64,000 bases of DNA, taken from positions 84,476,917 to 84,540,916 of the forward strand of contig CM035417.1 of NCBI GenBank assembly GCA_020310875.1. The letters are read 5' to 3'. This stretch comes from Ceratopteris richardii. Lineage: Eukaryota > Streptophyta > Polypodiopsida > Polypodiales > Pteridaceae. Under the pieces are notes generated by a model. It did no database searches. It had not been told where the DNA came from and worked only from the letters and a program-made list of their open reading frames with translations. A program made the position numbers and the translations under genes. Shown here in pieces: positions 1 to 13,500 of the stretch (within the stretch, counting starts at the first letter, position 1; each line of letters starts with the position of its first letter).

Positions 1-281
1 ACATGTTACATGTACTCAAATTTTTTTGGGCAGTGTATTGTCTTTTGATACACAACAGCATGGCGATGTTTCTACAACAAGAGACATCACAATTTGCCCA
101 AAACAAAATTGTAGATTTGGTCGCCAATATAAGCAACGATATGAGCATTGGTATTTCTAGGCAAAAACCAGCGCTTATACCGATGCTTAAACCGATGGTA
201 TTTTATGATGGCACTTATACCAACACCCATACCGATGCTGATATAGATGATATTATGCCAGTGGGCATACCGATGCTTATA
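1..281. other. Unassigned left edge with a short repeated motif
   Basis: No recognisable gene. The motif ACCGATGCTTA recurs about three times between 175 and 280, which gives an open frame of 99 codons on the plus strand with a repetitive IPML-like peptide. This is more likely simple-repeat DNA than a gene. Confidence 0.3.
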
Positions 282-805
282 TCAACATCGCGACAAAATT
301 AGTCTTGTGTATTCGTGCCAATATAGGGGATGATATACCCCTTGATATGTTGTAGTGAGATCAATATCACTTGCTAATTCCTTCTCCCTAATGAAGTGGT
401 AATGTACCTTAACAATTGTCGCAAAGGCTCGTGATAATTGTATGCTACTAAGATTATCACAATAATTGATGATATGTTTGTCCACTTCTACACCTAAATT
501 TGTAGGTAACATCTCTAGCCATGATGCATCACATGCTACATTTGTAGCACCTCTATACTTAGCCTCTGTCTTGATAAAGAAATAATGGGTCGTTTCTTAC
601 TTCTCCATGTAACAACAACACTCCCAAGTGAAAATAGAAAACCACTAGGAGATCTTCTCTCTGGAACACTACTAGCCCAATCAACATTGGTGTATCCATG
701 AACCTGCAATTCTACAAAAGATTCATAAAACATTGTGTTAGTCGTTAAACTTCCGACTTCTGACTCAGAACACTTAGCACTCACATAACCTAGAGTGTGT
801 CTCAA
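282..805 (-). pseudogene. Copia RNase H domain relic
   Basis: Two frames cover the domain. The upstream one (805 to 536) contains GYTNVDWASSVPERRSPSGF, the Copia RNase H signature around the first catalytic Asp. The downstream one (512 to 282) contains YCDNLSSIQLSR and VHYHFIREK, the typical end of Copia pol. A frameshift or stop separates them. The domain normally degrades the RNA of the RNA/DNA hybrid during reverse transcription; here it is broken. Confidence 0.8.
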
Positions 806-879
806 AGCATCTAAATGTGGTTTTTTGTGAATCTACTTGAACTAACTCTCAATTCCCATAATGTATCTTAGATCAAGCC

Positions 880-1841
880 TTGTAATTATGAGATGTATCA
901 AACTTCCCACAATTTTTCTTGCACATAATAACATTTCCTAATGCTTCACCTAAGGTATCATCCAACTTCTTGATCTTATGACATAGAAATTGGCTTACAA
1001 TCAGCCATACCATTCTTTTGCAATATACTCAATGCATATTGCCTTTGTGACAATGATATACCTATTTCTGTATGTAAGAATGGAATGCTAAAAAATGCCA
1101 CAACACACCAAGATCTTTCATGTAAAATTCTTGCATAAGAGTTGATTTAATTCTTTATTGCTTTCTTTATTATCACCACCTAAAATCAAGTCATTGAAAT
1201 AAATGGCCACAATTCTGATGCCATCATCGACCTTCCTTGCATATAATGAGTGATCTACATCACACATAGAAAATCCAATGGAGGTTAGATAACATGCAAT
1301 CATTGCATGCCAAGCATGAGGGGATTGTTGAAGCATATACAAAGCCTTTTTCAACCTACAAACATATTTAGGATGCTTTGAATCCTCATATCCTTATTGT
1401 TGGTCCACGTATACTTCTTCATACAACTCACCATGTAAGAACACATTCTTCACATCCATCTGATGCAAAAATCCATCCTTCTCTTCTAGCCAATGCAACA
1501 AGCACTCTAACAGTGTCCATTTTAGCAACACGTTTGAAATTTTCATCATAATCAATGCCCTATGTCTATGCATATAAGTTTGCTACCGATTGTGCTCCGT
1601 ACATAGTAGTTCCACCATCAACATTATGTTTCACCTTGTAAACCTTGCAAACTATGGTTTTCTTTCCTTGCAAAAATTTAACCAACTTCCATGTTTCATT
1701 TCCATAAAGTTCAGTCATCTCCTCATGCATAGCTTCCTCCCAGTTTACATTTGGAATTGCATCTTCAAAACATGAAGGTTTAGCATCTTGTATAACCTTG
1801 GTCATATAAGCACAATGATGAGCAGTGTGGCTATCATACAT
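880..1841 (-). pseudogene. Copia reverse transcriptase relic (RVT_2)
   Basis: The start of the domain is seen at 1841-1566 (NWEEAMHEEMTELYGNETWK). The palm and thumb lie at 1354-1118, with KKALYMLQQSPHAWH and VAIYFNDLILGGD. The catalytic box reads YFND instead of the expected YVDD, so the first Asp of the pair is replaced by Asn. A further in-frame stretch (KLDDTLGEALGN) near 950 is the end of the domain. Several stops interrupt the frame. Confidence 0.8.
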
Positions 1842-2239
1842 TAATTGCTACACTGAGTTCCACTTCCTAATAGAACTTCTTAGTCTTGGATCACTTCTTA
1901 TTATTCTATCATCTACATATGCCTTTCCTACTCTTCGACTCTTCACAGATGGGAAATCAAGTTCCTCATCAAGGCTCTTTTATGAACCGCTTCATTCTCC
2001 ATCAATGTCTTCAAAACCTATCGATGTTTTATTCCCAACATAAATAATTTCTTTACCTTTCTTGGATGTAGCAAATGAATTTGCTGGACTGAAAATGTTC
2101 AACTCTATTTTTTACTACATGGGTTTGAGTTGAAACTATTATTGGGTGATATATTAGGTCCACTCATAACTTGAGATTTTACAATTGAGATTCTAAAGTT
2201 GTGTTTTCAATATTTCCTTATTGTACGAGTGGATTGTAA

Positions 2240-3180
2240 CTTTTATATCCCTTTTGAACAAGGGAGCACCCAATGAAGATACATTTTTCTACTTTTGGGT
2301 CAATCTTCATCCTCAATGCATTTGAGAAATGTACATATGAAATACATCATAATACTTTTGCATGCGATAAGTTTGACTTTCTACTTATAAATTCTGTTTA
2401 GATGTAACTTCATGAACAACAACCGTTGGAGTTCTATTCATGTTAAAATATAGTACTCTGCACATCTTTTGCCCAATAAAAATGAGACATATTTCCCTCA
2501 ACCATCAAGGATCTTGCTATTTCTATGATATGTTTATTTTTGTGTTGAAAAATGTTATTCTATCATGGTGTGTACCTCCATGAAAATTGCCTTCGAATTC
2601 CATGAACTTTTAGAAAACTACTCAACTCATTTGATATGTATACATCTCCTCCATCAAATCTTAATTTATGAATCTATTTCCCTATCCACTTTTCCACCAT
2701 AGCCTTGAACTTTTGGAAATGATTAAACACCTCACTTTTCTCCTTCATAAAGTATACCCATACGTTTCATGTATGTTCGTCAATGAAAGTGACATAAAAT
2801 CGATAACCTCCAATAGATGTGGTCTTTGTAGGACCACAAATATCTCTATGAACTATCTCTAGCACATTTTCACTAGCATACTTGTCATTCAAAAATGATG
2901 CCCTTGACATTTGAAGAGGTTCATATGCATCAAATACCTTTTGCATCTATACAACCTTCAGATTTTGTAGTCCATTGACAATCTCCTTTGACTACATCAA
3001 CTTCAGCCTCTGCAAATTTGCATGTCCAATTTGCATGTGACATATCTCTATGTCACCAACAACACCAACACATTTTGCAAACATGGCTGCATTTATTTCA
3101 AGAATATTCACATTCAAGGTAAACATCCTGCCCGTTTGTGATCAACCTTCCATTCTATTTGTACTCTTCTACATATAAGC
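2240..3180 (-). pseudogene. Copia integrase and GAG-pre-integrase relic
   Basis: Translating the minus strand gives HMQIGHANLQRLKLM (about 3040), then EIVHRDICGPTKT, YRFYVTFIDEHT and VWVYFMKEKSEVF (2865-2690), and QKGYKSYNP (about 2270). These are the zinc-binding entry, the first catalytic Asp region and the C-terminal motif of Copia integrase. In-frame stops are present, for example after DEHT. The second half of the catalytic core is poorly preserved. Confidence 0.75.
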
Positions 3181-3189
3181 CATCACATT

Positions 3190-4225
3190 GTCGAAGAGTT
3201 TGTGGAAAGGAGGGTTCACAATTAAGATGAAACCTTAGATATCCTTGAGCTTTCTTTTAAGAAATTCATCCCTTTAACAGTTGTAATAAGTATTTAGTGT
3301 CGCGGATGAAGCAAGCTTTTATTGGGCTAAAATTCACCTTATTTCAAAGTATGTCAAGAGGTCCATGGGGAAGAAGAAGAAGTCCTAGTCATTTCCTTGC
3401 AATTGATTACCATAGCTCCATTCATTCTCATAGTTAGAATACTTGCTAAACTTTAAATTCTTGAAATCAAACACATATGGTGGTCATTAAATTCTTAGAT
3501 GTAAGCCAATTCCAATCAATCTTTGGTCTCAATCAAGGTCCTAGTCAAACTAGACATTCAAGCAATCAAACTCTCATCCTCAAGTCTCCTGTTCTATTTG
3601 TCAAATCAAGTAAAATTCAAAGTTCATAAGTAGAAGAATTTAGTTCGAAATCATTTAAGGAACTTGTCATGACATTTGAAAATAGCATATGGGTAGACGA
3701 GCATGTATTATTTCTATAGTTTGTTTTCGGTTGCTGCCAGTATGGTTACATGCAAATAGTATAGATCATATGCACACTTCGGTCTCATCAACTGGCGTTA
3801 ATTAACGTATATGCACTATTATAAATACCAAGGCTTTGTCCATGTCACGCAATTGGATCGAAGATGTTAGGATCAGTTTGCTAAGGAAGAAAGAAAAACG
3901 ATCAGGGATTGTGTTATTATCACACAAATGAATACACTTCATGGTACTCCGTTCTATGTTTCTACAAGACGTAATAGTTGAATGCATGATTAAACATTAT
4001 TTGTAATCAAAACTATCAATGTAAAAACATTGAAACTGCTAGAACTATGTGCATATACAAAACATGATATGAGAAACGTTCAAAATCACCCCAGATTAGC
4101 ACCATTTGCTATACATACAAGACCATTCAGTGGAACTATTGCGTATACAAAACATGATATGAGAAACATTCAAAATCACCCCAGATTAGCACCGTTGGCT
4201 GAAACTCTTCAACACATGGACTGAA
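3190..4225. repeat. Direct-repeat block, copy 1 (partial)
   Basis: 3190-3345 and 3690-4000 closely match 23780-23940 and 23940-24220 in the same orientation. 3860-4130 also matches 6345-6615. The 4055-4115 segment (ending in the peptide NHPRLAP) is repeated at 4145-4200 as an imperfect tandem copy. No gene is recognised. The unmatched middle (about 3345-3690) shows nothing distinctive. Confidence 0.6.
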
Positions 4226-4242
4226 CTCTCACCATTGAGTGC

Positions 4243-4599
<357 letters not shown>

Positions 4600-6345
4600 G
4601 TGACATCTCTTGTATACACATCATTACTATGAAATTTAGTCAATAGCTTTTCCTCTTTCTTATGAATGGGATCATTGTCTTGCATCTCTGAGCATACGTC
4701 CAATGTGGAATTACTCAAATTATTTCATGATCTTGACCTTGAATTGGAGTATTCATAGGCTTAGCGTCATGCCACCTTGCATTCTCTTTGTATAAATCAG
4801 TCATTTGGTCATAATTCATATTTAAATCATATGTTTGAAGAGATTTTTCAATATCAGATAGCATCAAATAGTTCCTCAAATATTGTTTTTGTTTCATCAT
4901 TTAAGGAACCATCTTGTGCTTGATCTTCAGATAGACTCACTGAATTATGTTGAGGTATTTCATTTTCAATCTCTTTTTTATCAGCTTGACATCCCATAGA
5001 TATCTTTAATTCTTGGTTCCTATCATGTCTTACTTCTTTGTTTGTTTGATTAGCCTCCCTTAGAAGCGAGGAGTCTATCAAACTGTGGGAAGTCTCATGT
5101 TGTTCTCTTGGTGGGTTTTGTTTATTTTTGTTATGTTGTATGTTTGATATTGGTTTGATTTTGATTTGTTTAGCTTCCGCATGTTCCTTTGCTCCTCTCA
5201 TCATTAGGGTTTGTGCATATATAGCACTTGAAGATCTGGCCATTGTAAAATTATCTATGGGCTCTTTCCATCTGGTTACACTTCGAATCTCATTACTTGC
5301 CGTCTTTAAAATCTCTTGATGCAATTTCCCCCAACCTAGGGATTTCATTACTTTAGACCATGACTCTGGATCATTTGGCACTTGTATGTAGATGTATGGG
5401 AAGTTGAAGCAACATTACTAGAAGTGCTAGGGAAGAACACTTTCATGCCTCCCCGACCAAAATTGATGTTTATCTTTTCCCTAGTTTTTGAGTCATAGAT
5501 CATATTTTCTTTTATGAACACTAAGTTTTTGGCCAATGCTTCTTTAAAGCTCTTACATAAGTATCTGTTCTGTTCCAAGGAGTCACACCAGATACACCTC
5601 TTAGTTTCAAGAGTTTTCAAGGTTTTATTGCTAGTTGTGTATGGGGACTGGAATTGTATCATTTGTTTAACACTCCCAATGGTGAGATCACTAAATCTCT
5701 TAAGCATTTCCTCCATGGTGTTGGGAGACACAACATCCTTCCCAGTCAGCGGATTGGCTTGAGTATTTGAGGCAGATTGATGTGATGCCTACATTTGCTC
5801 ATCTTGTAAGTCCTTCTACCAATCTTGCATGAATTTTGCCATGGTTCTTTTCTTTTCTACGTACTTCTTTAGTGCTTCCTCCACCTCATCCCAATTTTCT
5901 GTAAGCTCGAAATCTGTCTCCATGTCCTGCAATTGTGGGAGAAGTTCTTCACGACCATTTATACTTATCGCCCATAGAAACAAGGATACCCTTTCATGTT
6001 CTATTGCTCTCCTATCATTTTCTGACAAATCATTGTAGTGACAGTCAAATTCCCTTTTTATATCCAAGATGGTTTGATCTTTAGCTTTTTGAATCCATTT
6101 TAAAAATGTTTCTCGAGTTACTTTATTGACATCTTTGAGTGCGAACATTTTTGTTAGGGCTGATTTGTGTTGTGACCACCTTGTTTGTGTTTCTAGTGTT
6201 AGTCGGTCGCGCAAATGTAGCTCTGAAATGTACACAAAGTTTTCAATAAGTTCCATATCATTCAGGGGTGTAAGCCCGGCCCCAAGGTACTTAGATTCCA
6301 GCTCATATTCCTTGCAAAACCGCATAATATTTTTGCCATCAAAGA
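4600..6345 (-). pseudogene. Gag-like retroelement gene, copy 1 (broken)
   Basis: Reading from 6345 down, the protein starts abruptly with FDGKNIMRFCKEYELE and continues through a helical region to KFMQDW (about 5816). After two in-frame UAG codons it continues (ASNTQANPLTGKDVVSPN) into a second section (5731-5348) with CIWCDSLEQNRYLC. That section looks like a zinc knuckle with its His altered. A frameshift near 5385 leads to a third section (5381-4715) rich in Lys, Glu and Gln. A last frameshift follows DHEII at about 4717. The organisation (capsid-like N-terminus, Cys knuckle, charged tail) fits a retrotransposon gag; the family assignment is inference. A second copy of the same gene lies at 8.8-23.6 kb. 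Confidence 0.6.
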
Positions 6346-8560
6346 AGATGTTAGGATCAGTTTGCTAAGGAGGAAACAAAAATGATGAGGGATTGTGTTA
6401 TTATCACACAAATGAATACACTTCGTGGTACTCCATGCTATGTTTATACAAGACGTAAAACATTATTTGTGATCAAAGCTATCAATGTAAAAACATTCGA
6501 ACTATTGGAGCTATGCACAGATAAAAAACATGATATGAGAAACATTCAAAATCACCCTAGATTAGCATCCTTTGTTGTACATACAAGTGATTACTTAAGA
6601 CCATTGAGTGCTATGGAGATCTTCTGACAAAAAATTAATGCGATCACTAGTGAGGTGAAGTAAGTAAATCGCTACATTGGCATCAGTAATTTTCGTATAG
6701 ACTTCTTGAACACACATTTGTTGAGCTCTTAAGTGCAACTTTTAAGTAATACTACCAATAGCGACCTCACGGTTTATAGTTGATTAAGTACACAATGGAG
6801 TCTGCAGATGACACTCGCTAAGACATATGCATATACGAAATGTATAACATAAACTGGTCTATAATCACTCTTTGAGAACTAGCCTATCAACTTGAATAAT
6901 TAACTACAACACTTACAATGCAGGAGTGCGCCCAAAGTATCCATAAGCAATTGTTGCCTCCGTCTTCAGATCTTCAAACTTCCACATATGTACCATCGAC
7001 GATTTGCAAGTCATGCCCAAACTCCAGGAATGATGTTAATTCTTTGATAGTGTTCTATGTTAATCAAAGCTTTGCTTCTTTTTCTTCAATGTAACTTTGC
7101 AGAAATATGTTGCTTGAATAGTAATTGACTCGAGCTCATAATATAGAGGATGAACATGGAAAGTGTCACCCTTGTTGCTAGTACCAATATTCCTTGCTTG
7201 GGAACTGATCACACATGACAGAGAGAACTTCCTATTTTCAAAATGAAATCTGCATACAAAACTGGAGATGAATCCAATGTACTCAAGTCGAGAGCCAAAA
7301 TTGTTAGCTCTTCTGAGTTCCACTTCGTCTATCCGTGTGCATCGTTTCCATGAGAACTCTGTAATCCCTTCCTTAAAAGAGAGATGCGTCCACTCTGAAA
7401 CCTCATTCATGTTAGAATCATGATGCCAAACAAGCTTCCCGAGTTGTTTCTTCCTTGGAGGCTATGTTAATATATTGAATTTCTACTAGATCATCCTTCT
7501 AGCAGAAAGAGACACAGTTGAATCTCTTTCAAATCCTTCCCATAAAGAAAACTCATGCAGATCTGCACTGTTCGCACAAGCCTCTTCATTCTAATCCCTG
7601 CAAAGCTTTTCTTAGTATTCCCCTTTGATCAGCGCCCTTTTCCTCCCCCCTTCTCCTATTCGATGAGAGAGCATCCTTAAACCTAGGCGACCGTTAGATA
7701 AAGGCCTCTAGGAGATAGTACGTTTCCCCATTCTACATGCTTCCCTCTCCATTTGGAAGGCTTCCCCATCCATATTAGCATGTCATAGACTGCCTGTTTT
7801 GTTCATGCACAAAGGCAAAGTTCTCATCACAAATTCACACTGGTGCAAAAAGCATTTCTTTCCAAGATCTTGTAATTAACATCAAGGAGATCTTCATCCC
7901 CATCTTTTCCAATAGATCCGATGAGCTTGGCTGCAAATGGGAAGTGAAAACGCTACAACATCCACCCCCCTCTAAACTTGTGGGGCCTTCGGATACACCA
8001 ACACTAATCTTCATGTCTGCAAGAAGTTATGAATTCCAAAGCAAATCAAGTGCATGGCTTATCAAACAAATGTCCTTATGCATGGCCGTGTAGTGGGCCC
8101 CATACATGCATACTCTAAGTACATCAAAGACATAATGGTGCAATAAAAGGGGTAATTAGCATTTGATAAAGAGGCTTTTCACCTATTCTTAAACTCGGAT
8201 TTTCTTCATCTATCTACAAATTATTTAACGTGCAATTGGAAATGCACCTATGCGTTTGAAAGCACATTTGTGCTTACATTTTCAAACATGCATACTCTAG
8301 GTGCAATCATTCATAATGATGGTCCAAATGAGGAAGCAATCACTCTCCACTCATAATTTTACTCTCAAATGCAATCACTTTTATCCTCACTCATAACTAC
8401 TCTCATTTTCACTCAAGGCTCAATGTACTTTTATTTATAATATTTACAAATATCTCTCATGTGCAAATGAACGTGCACCTATGGAATCAAAACATGTGTT
8501 CTTTTCAAATTAAAATATGCATACTTTATGTGCAATGCACCTTGAAAATGGTGCAAAGAA
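6345..8560. repeat. Direct-repeat block, copy 2
   Basis: Starts right at the gag-like relic. 6345-6615 matches 3860-4130. From about 7180 to 8540 it matches 24390-25905 in the same orientation, with many small differences (for example the shared GATCACACATGACAGAGAGA at 7207 and 24403). Frames up to 116 codons on the minus strand (7410-7060) have no recognised domain and are not preserved in the other copy. No functional gene is claimed. 6616-7060 holds nothing recognised. Confidence 0.65.
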
Positions 8561-8843
8561 GATGAAGGCAAAATCAAGATAGCTAATAAAAAAGGGTTTC
8601 TCAACTTCATGCTTTGTTCAACACCTCCATTATCTTGATTTGATCCTTTCTTGCACTCATAATGACTAAACAAAAGATGAGAAGCATCATATCATAATGG
8701 CACAATATGTACATGCAATCCATGAAAGAACTTATCGAAAATCCATTGGCCATAAAACATGAACTAGCAACTCAAAAATACTCGCCTTTTGTATGATACC
8801 TCAAACTCAAAATCTTCAATTGGCTCTAGATTAGCACCTGCAC
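8561..8843. other. Unassigned spacer
   Basis: No gene or known repeat is seen. It lies between the non-coding repeat block and the 3' end of the second gag-like copy. Confidence 0.3.
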
Positions 8844-10081
8844 TCACTCATAAGAGGTATCAGGAACATTATATTCAATAGCATTATTTGAAAACATTTC
8901 ATTCATTTGAACACTAGGTCCATCTATTTGAATTGGATTCAATTCAATTTTTTTATTCAACATGAATTTACTTTGTAAAAATGATTCATTCAATTCATCT
9001 AATTGTTCATATTCAAAATCATGCAGGTCTAGACTAGCATATATCAAGTCAATAATATCATCTTGAGCTATACGATTTTGATACATTCCCATTAAAAATA
9101 AGTCTCCACAATCGATCAAACTCAAGCATTCATCATACTCATCATCATTACACACTTGTTCACATATATTCAACTCTTCATCATGCAAAAGATTATGCTT
9201 GGGAGAAAATTCATCATGATTTTCATTCTCCTCTAAATTAACCTCACATTTCTCACCCCCTCCTACTTCCTGAGGAGTACAAGTGAGAATATCCTCAACT
9301 CGTGAAGAGTCAGTGACCACTGCCCCATCTTCTTCTTTGTGGAAAATCTTGACACGTGCTTCACTAACTTCTTCAAAACTCAGGTTACTCAAGTTCTCAA
9401 TATCACTAGATTCTTACCTTTGCAAGTCAAATGCATCACATTCTCCACATACACTTATCTCCTTGAAATCCCTTCTAGGCACATGCTTGTAGTTTGATAT
9501 AAAATCAATTTCCCTATTCAAAATGCCATCACATAATTCTTTTTCTATTTTGATTGTTTCTTGCTTATTCTCTTTAGAGGATGTGATTTCCCCACACTCA
9601 TTATACATTTTTTTTTAGTTATTGATTCTTGCTCAAATACTTCATCTTGTGTGAGAATCTTGACATATACATTCAAATCAACTCAATCTTCATCAATGAA
9701 ACCGTTTAATTCAATCTTTTCTTGTTGATTTTCATTAGCTAATGTACCCATATTATATTTTTCATACATTTCAATGAATGTTTCTTTCGTTCCTTCATGC
9801 TGAAACTCTTCAACGCATGTACTTAACTCATCATAATTTCCATTCTCATCCGAATGTATTTCTTCATAGAATGTGACATCACTTGCATACACATCATTAC
9901 TATGAAATTCAGTCACTAACTTTTCCTCTTTCTTATGATTGTCTTGCATCTTTGAGCATACGTCCAATGTGCCATCACTCAAAATCATTTCATGATTTTC
10001 ATCTTGAATTGGAGTATTTATAGGCTTAGCATCATGCCCACTTGCATTCTCTTTGTATAAATTAGTCATTTGGTCATAATT
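8844..10081 (-). pseudogene. Gag-like retroelement gene, copy 2, C-terminal part
   Basis: Three minus-strand frames (10081-9683, 9608-9414, 9392-8844) encode an acidic, Asn/Asp/Glu-rich tail. The beginning, NYDQMTNLYKENASGHDAKP, aligns with NYDQMTDLYKENARWHDAKP of copy 1 (about 4815), which places it as the continuation of the gene. It starts exactly at the outer edge of the LARD LTR at 10082. The upstream half of the same gene is at 21440-22001 and 22605-23630. Stops separate the three frames. No known domain was recognised in the acidic tail. Confidence 0.6.
10077..10081 (-). repeat. Probable target duplication next to LARD-A 3' LTR
   Basis: On the minus strand this reads AATTA, followed by TGACC. 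The matching flank before the LTR at 22002 is AAATA (21997-22001). Uninterrupted copy 1 reads ATGAATTATGACC at this point, so the two flanks fit a 5-bp duplication with one change. Confidence 0.55.
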
Positions 10082-10528
10082 TGGAAAATTACAACTATTA
10101 TGACCACCACATGCTAGAGAGATGGCTCTCCTCCCAATCAAATGCCTCTATATATAGCTCTCTCCATGGGACTGCCTTCTTGCGCAAGTGGATACTAACC
10201 ATCCATGTGTCATCCATGTAATTGCATGTGCATGAAGTGTCCTAGTTAACTCGAGTTAACTCAAGTGGATGCTTCTAGAAGGCTCTAGATCTCTTGGGAA
10301 AAATACTCTCCCCATATAGCCCATGGGGATCAAACCCAAGACCTACTCCTTCACATCCTTGAGTCTTAAGCACTAAGCTAAGTGGATCACTTGTTCACAA
10401 GAGCATAAGACCTCCTAGTAATTCTAAACTCAAGATCTTTGGTCATACACATGGATGACCAAACGGTGTCCGATTTCAGATTTGTCTAAACCGGTCACAT
10501 CCTTAGATCATAGCCTTACTTCATTACA
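10082..10528 (-). repeat. LARD-A 3' LTR
   Basis: About 447 bp. In minus-strand sense it begins TGTAATGAAG and ends TTTTCCA, so it has TG...CA ends. It closely resembles the LTRs at 15634-16115, 20500-20984 and 22002-22510. It holds a tRNA-like A box and B box, an 18-bp palindrome, and a TATA motif (CTATATATAGAG) near 10145-10160 that would start the retroelement RNA. Confidence 0.85.
10327..10383 (-). promoter_or_regulatory. tRNA-like Pol III box pair in LARD-A LTR
   Basis: The minus strand shows CTTAGCTTAGTGCTTAAG (10383-10366), like a tRNA A box. About 30 nt further on is GGTTTGATCC (10336-10327), like a B box. The same pair is present in all four LTR copies. That it promotes transcription is inference. 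Confidence 0.55.
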
Positions 10529-10543
10529 TTCTTCCCCCCTTGG
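10529..10543 (-). other. Polypurine tract of LARD-A
   Basis: Minus strand CCAAGGGGGGAAGAA lies directly before the LTR start TGTAAT. This is where plus-strand DNA synthesis would be primed. Confidence 0.8.
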
Positions 10544-13500
10544 AAAATATTTTCGTCCTAAAAAATAGAGCTATATATCTACTATAGGCAACCCTTGAGC
10601 CTCATGTTCTAAAACCGGAAGAACATGTTCATGTTCTAAAACTAGAAGAACATGTCTCATCTCTGTGGTGGCATCCCTGCCCAAATGATTCAAAACACTA
10701 TTTTGCTTTACACTTTAATAAATTGGTCAAAGTACAAAGTAGTGAATGAATAGTAAGGGTGGATCTAAAAACATCCCTAGTCAATTCACAGTTTTTACTA
10801 GGTGTGATCTGGGCACAAACATATGAATTAGGTGGATTCAAATTACAAGTCCATTTTTGGGCATGATTGGTGCATGGAATTAGTAACGAAGGTGGGATTC
10901 TTATCCCTCCCAAGACTTTGAGAACTCTTGATTCACTTGAATTCGGTTTGGAGAACTTGAAGTTTGGTTGTCCCAAGCATCTAACTTGGATGTTTGTTCA
11001 ATGGTTTACTCCTATCCAACATTTACCTGATTTTTATACCCGACTAGAGGGCTACTTTGTCCTAATGAGTTAAAAAATCCTATGTAAACTGCAAGAGAAT
11101 TTTCAATCTAATGAGCAATTTCTAACTTTTCAATTCTAGAGTGTATTGTACTCTAGGAATTCATAAGAGTTATGCTAATAATTGGAAGCAAAGAAGCAAA
11201 CCCAAATGAATAAGTCAATCTTGGACTTGTCATCTTTTGATGATTGAAAAGGTTCTTGTACAGAACATCTATCTGGGATGTTTAATTTAGCTACTTGGTT
11301 CTAACCAGCTAACCCTTGTCTTTTGTGAAAAGAATCAGACATCATATCTGAGCCAAATCCAAAAGATTCAGAAAGCGAAAAGAAAGAACGAAAACTCTAT
11401 ACAAACAATTTAAACTTCAAAAAGATTAAACTTGCGAGGAGTCAATTTCTAGATGACTCAAGACTTTAACTTCTCAAAGATGTGTTTCAACAAGCTATTG
11501 AAGCATGTTTCCTATCTTTGAGAGAAATAAACTAGATTCTCAAAAAGATTCTTGGAGTATAGATAAACTTCATCCAACCACAAGATCTAGTATGGTAACC
11601 AACATCAGTACGTCGGCCCGCTGAGATTATAATGATGCGTTTTTACTCAAGTAATGCTTCACTTAAGACAAAGTTCATGCCTATATTCAATATTTATGAC
11701 TCCTTACTAGGAATGCAATTCTTGTGCATTTCTTCAAGTCTAAGGATTGAATTTACCAAGTTACACAAAAAACTTTTTGTTTGACTTAGTCAGTCTATTT
11801 GTTAGTTGAAAGAATCTTTTCAATATCAAAATCCACTTCTTCATAAATTTTATCAAATATTTATGAATCAACAACACTTTATCTTCAAGTGTTTAAAGAA
11901 GATCTTAGAAGTTGCTTACTTTGTATCTTCTTACAAACTTGATCTTGAAGTATCTTGAGATTATACTTTTATCCTCCTAGAATGTTAACTCCTCTTTTGA
12001 AATTTTAGTTCCCTTGAGGATCAAATCTAAATTCAAGATTTATTCTAGGACTAGAAAATAACGATTATCCCACGGTGTGATGTCGCATACCATCAATTTG
12101 AGTATAAAATCTAGTGACCCATACCACCCTATTTTATATTCATATTAATGTGTGAGTGATACTTATCCTAAAGTCTAAACATCTTGTGATAGATTACCTT
12201 TTCACGTCAACTCTTTAAAAGAATTTTGAAGTTTCAGGCATTACCTCTAACTTGATATTCTAGGTTTTCATTCCTTCACATGATTGTCATACAATCACGT
12301 GCATTGTCTTGGAAACTTGAAAACCTCTTGATAGAATATCTATTCCTCTTTTCTAGGGTTTTCAAATGAAAACCAATCAGAATTCCAAGTACTTGAATTT
12401 TCATGGATTCAAGTTCAATTGGTTTATTCTTGACCAATTTATACTGACAAGAGCTTTTGACTTCTTGTCTTTAGATTCCTTTCTTACTGATGCTTTAGGT
12501 ACCTATCTCGGCCGAGACTTTACAGGAATCTCTCTACTACTTAATTCTAAGCATTTGCTCATGCTTTCTGGATTTGTACCAAAATCCCTTTAAGGATAGG
12601 CAAACTTTATGTCTTACCTTCCACAGACTTAAGTACCATCTTCACAGTTGCATACTTCATTCTTGGAATTTCTTCACTCTCTTCAGACTTGGAACAACTT
12701 ATTCTTTTCACAATTTTCCATTAGATAAATGGAACTTGAGTGAATAATTCCAAAGGAATTTTATTGCCAATACTTGGAAAAACTTCAAAGTAGTTCCAAT
12801 CGCACGTTCTTGGACAATCATGGCCAAGCTTGATCAAGTATGATTGATCTTGCGACTAGAGTGAAGACTTAGTCTATATTATTAAGATCTCTTAAACTAA
12901 CAATAGCATCTTTGCTTACCCATGGGATTTTTAGAGATCTTTCCCTCAACTTAAGTCCAAGCATATACTGATGCCTCTCAGATTCCAAAGCTAAAAATCT
13001 TTCATACACCTTTAGGTTATATCAATGTTTGGACTTAAGCACCAATATTGGTGGTTTGGGAATTGTTGGGAAATACTTGCTATTAACCTTACTTGAAAGA
13101 TTCCAGTCTCACATCTAGGGAGATTTTTTTATTTCAAGAACTTTATATTCCTGCCAAGGAATCAAGTACTACTAAGCCAATGATTCATCTTGGAATCTTT
13201 TAATTTACTAGAAGGATCTTCAAAAGAAATTCTTGACTTTTGGACAAGATCACGACTTAAAACTTTATTGCTTGTCCAAAAGATATTCCTTTTTAACTAA
13301 TGAAGCAGTTAACCAAACTGTGTCATTTTATTGGCTTATCTTTAGGAAGTAGTTTAATTCCCAAAGATTACTTTGATGTATCTTTTCAGAAATTATCTTG
13401 ATTCCGAAAGATTACATTGACTTGGGTTTCTTCTTTAAGCTCTAATTAGCTTAAACAAAACCAAGCATAATTTTCTCACCCTCAGAAAAGTTCTTAATAA

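Larger units (their letters stand above)
282..3180 (-). mobile_element. Degenerate Copia-type LTR retrotransposon (no LTRs visible)
   Basis: Read on the minus strand, the pieces follow the Copia order: GAG-pre-integrase (about 2950-3070), integrase core (about 2660-2870), integrase C-terminal region (about 2240-2300), reverse transcriptase (about 880-1841) and RNase H (282-805). Stops and frameshifts occur in every domain, so it cannot code for a working polyprotein. No LTR, primer site or target duplication was found, so both ends appear lost. It differs clearly from the young Copia family at 41.8-46.9 kb. Confidence 0.85.

Noticed and set aside
7060..7410. A 116-codon minus-strand frame as a host gene
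   Set aside because: No recognised domain, and the duplicate block near 24.3-24.5 kb does not keep it open.
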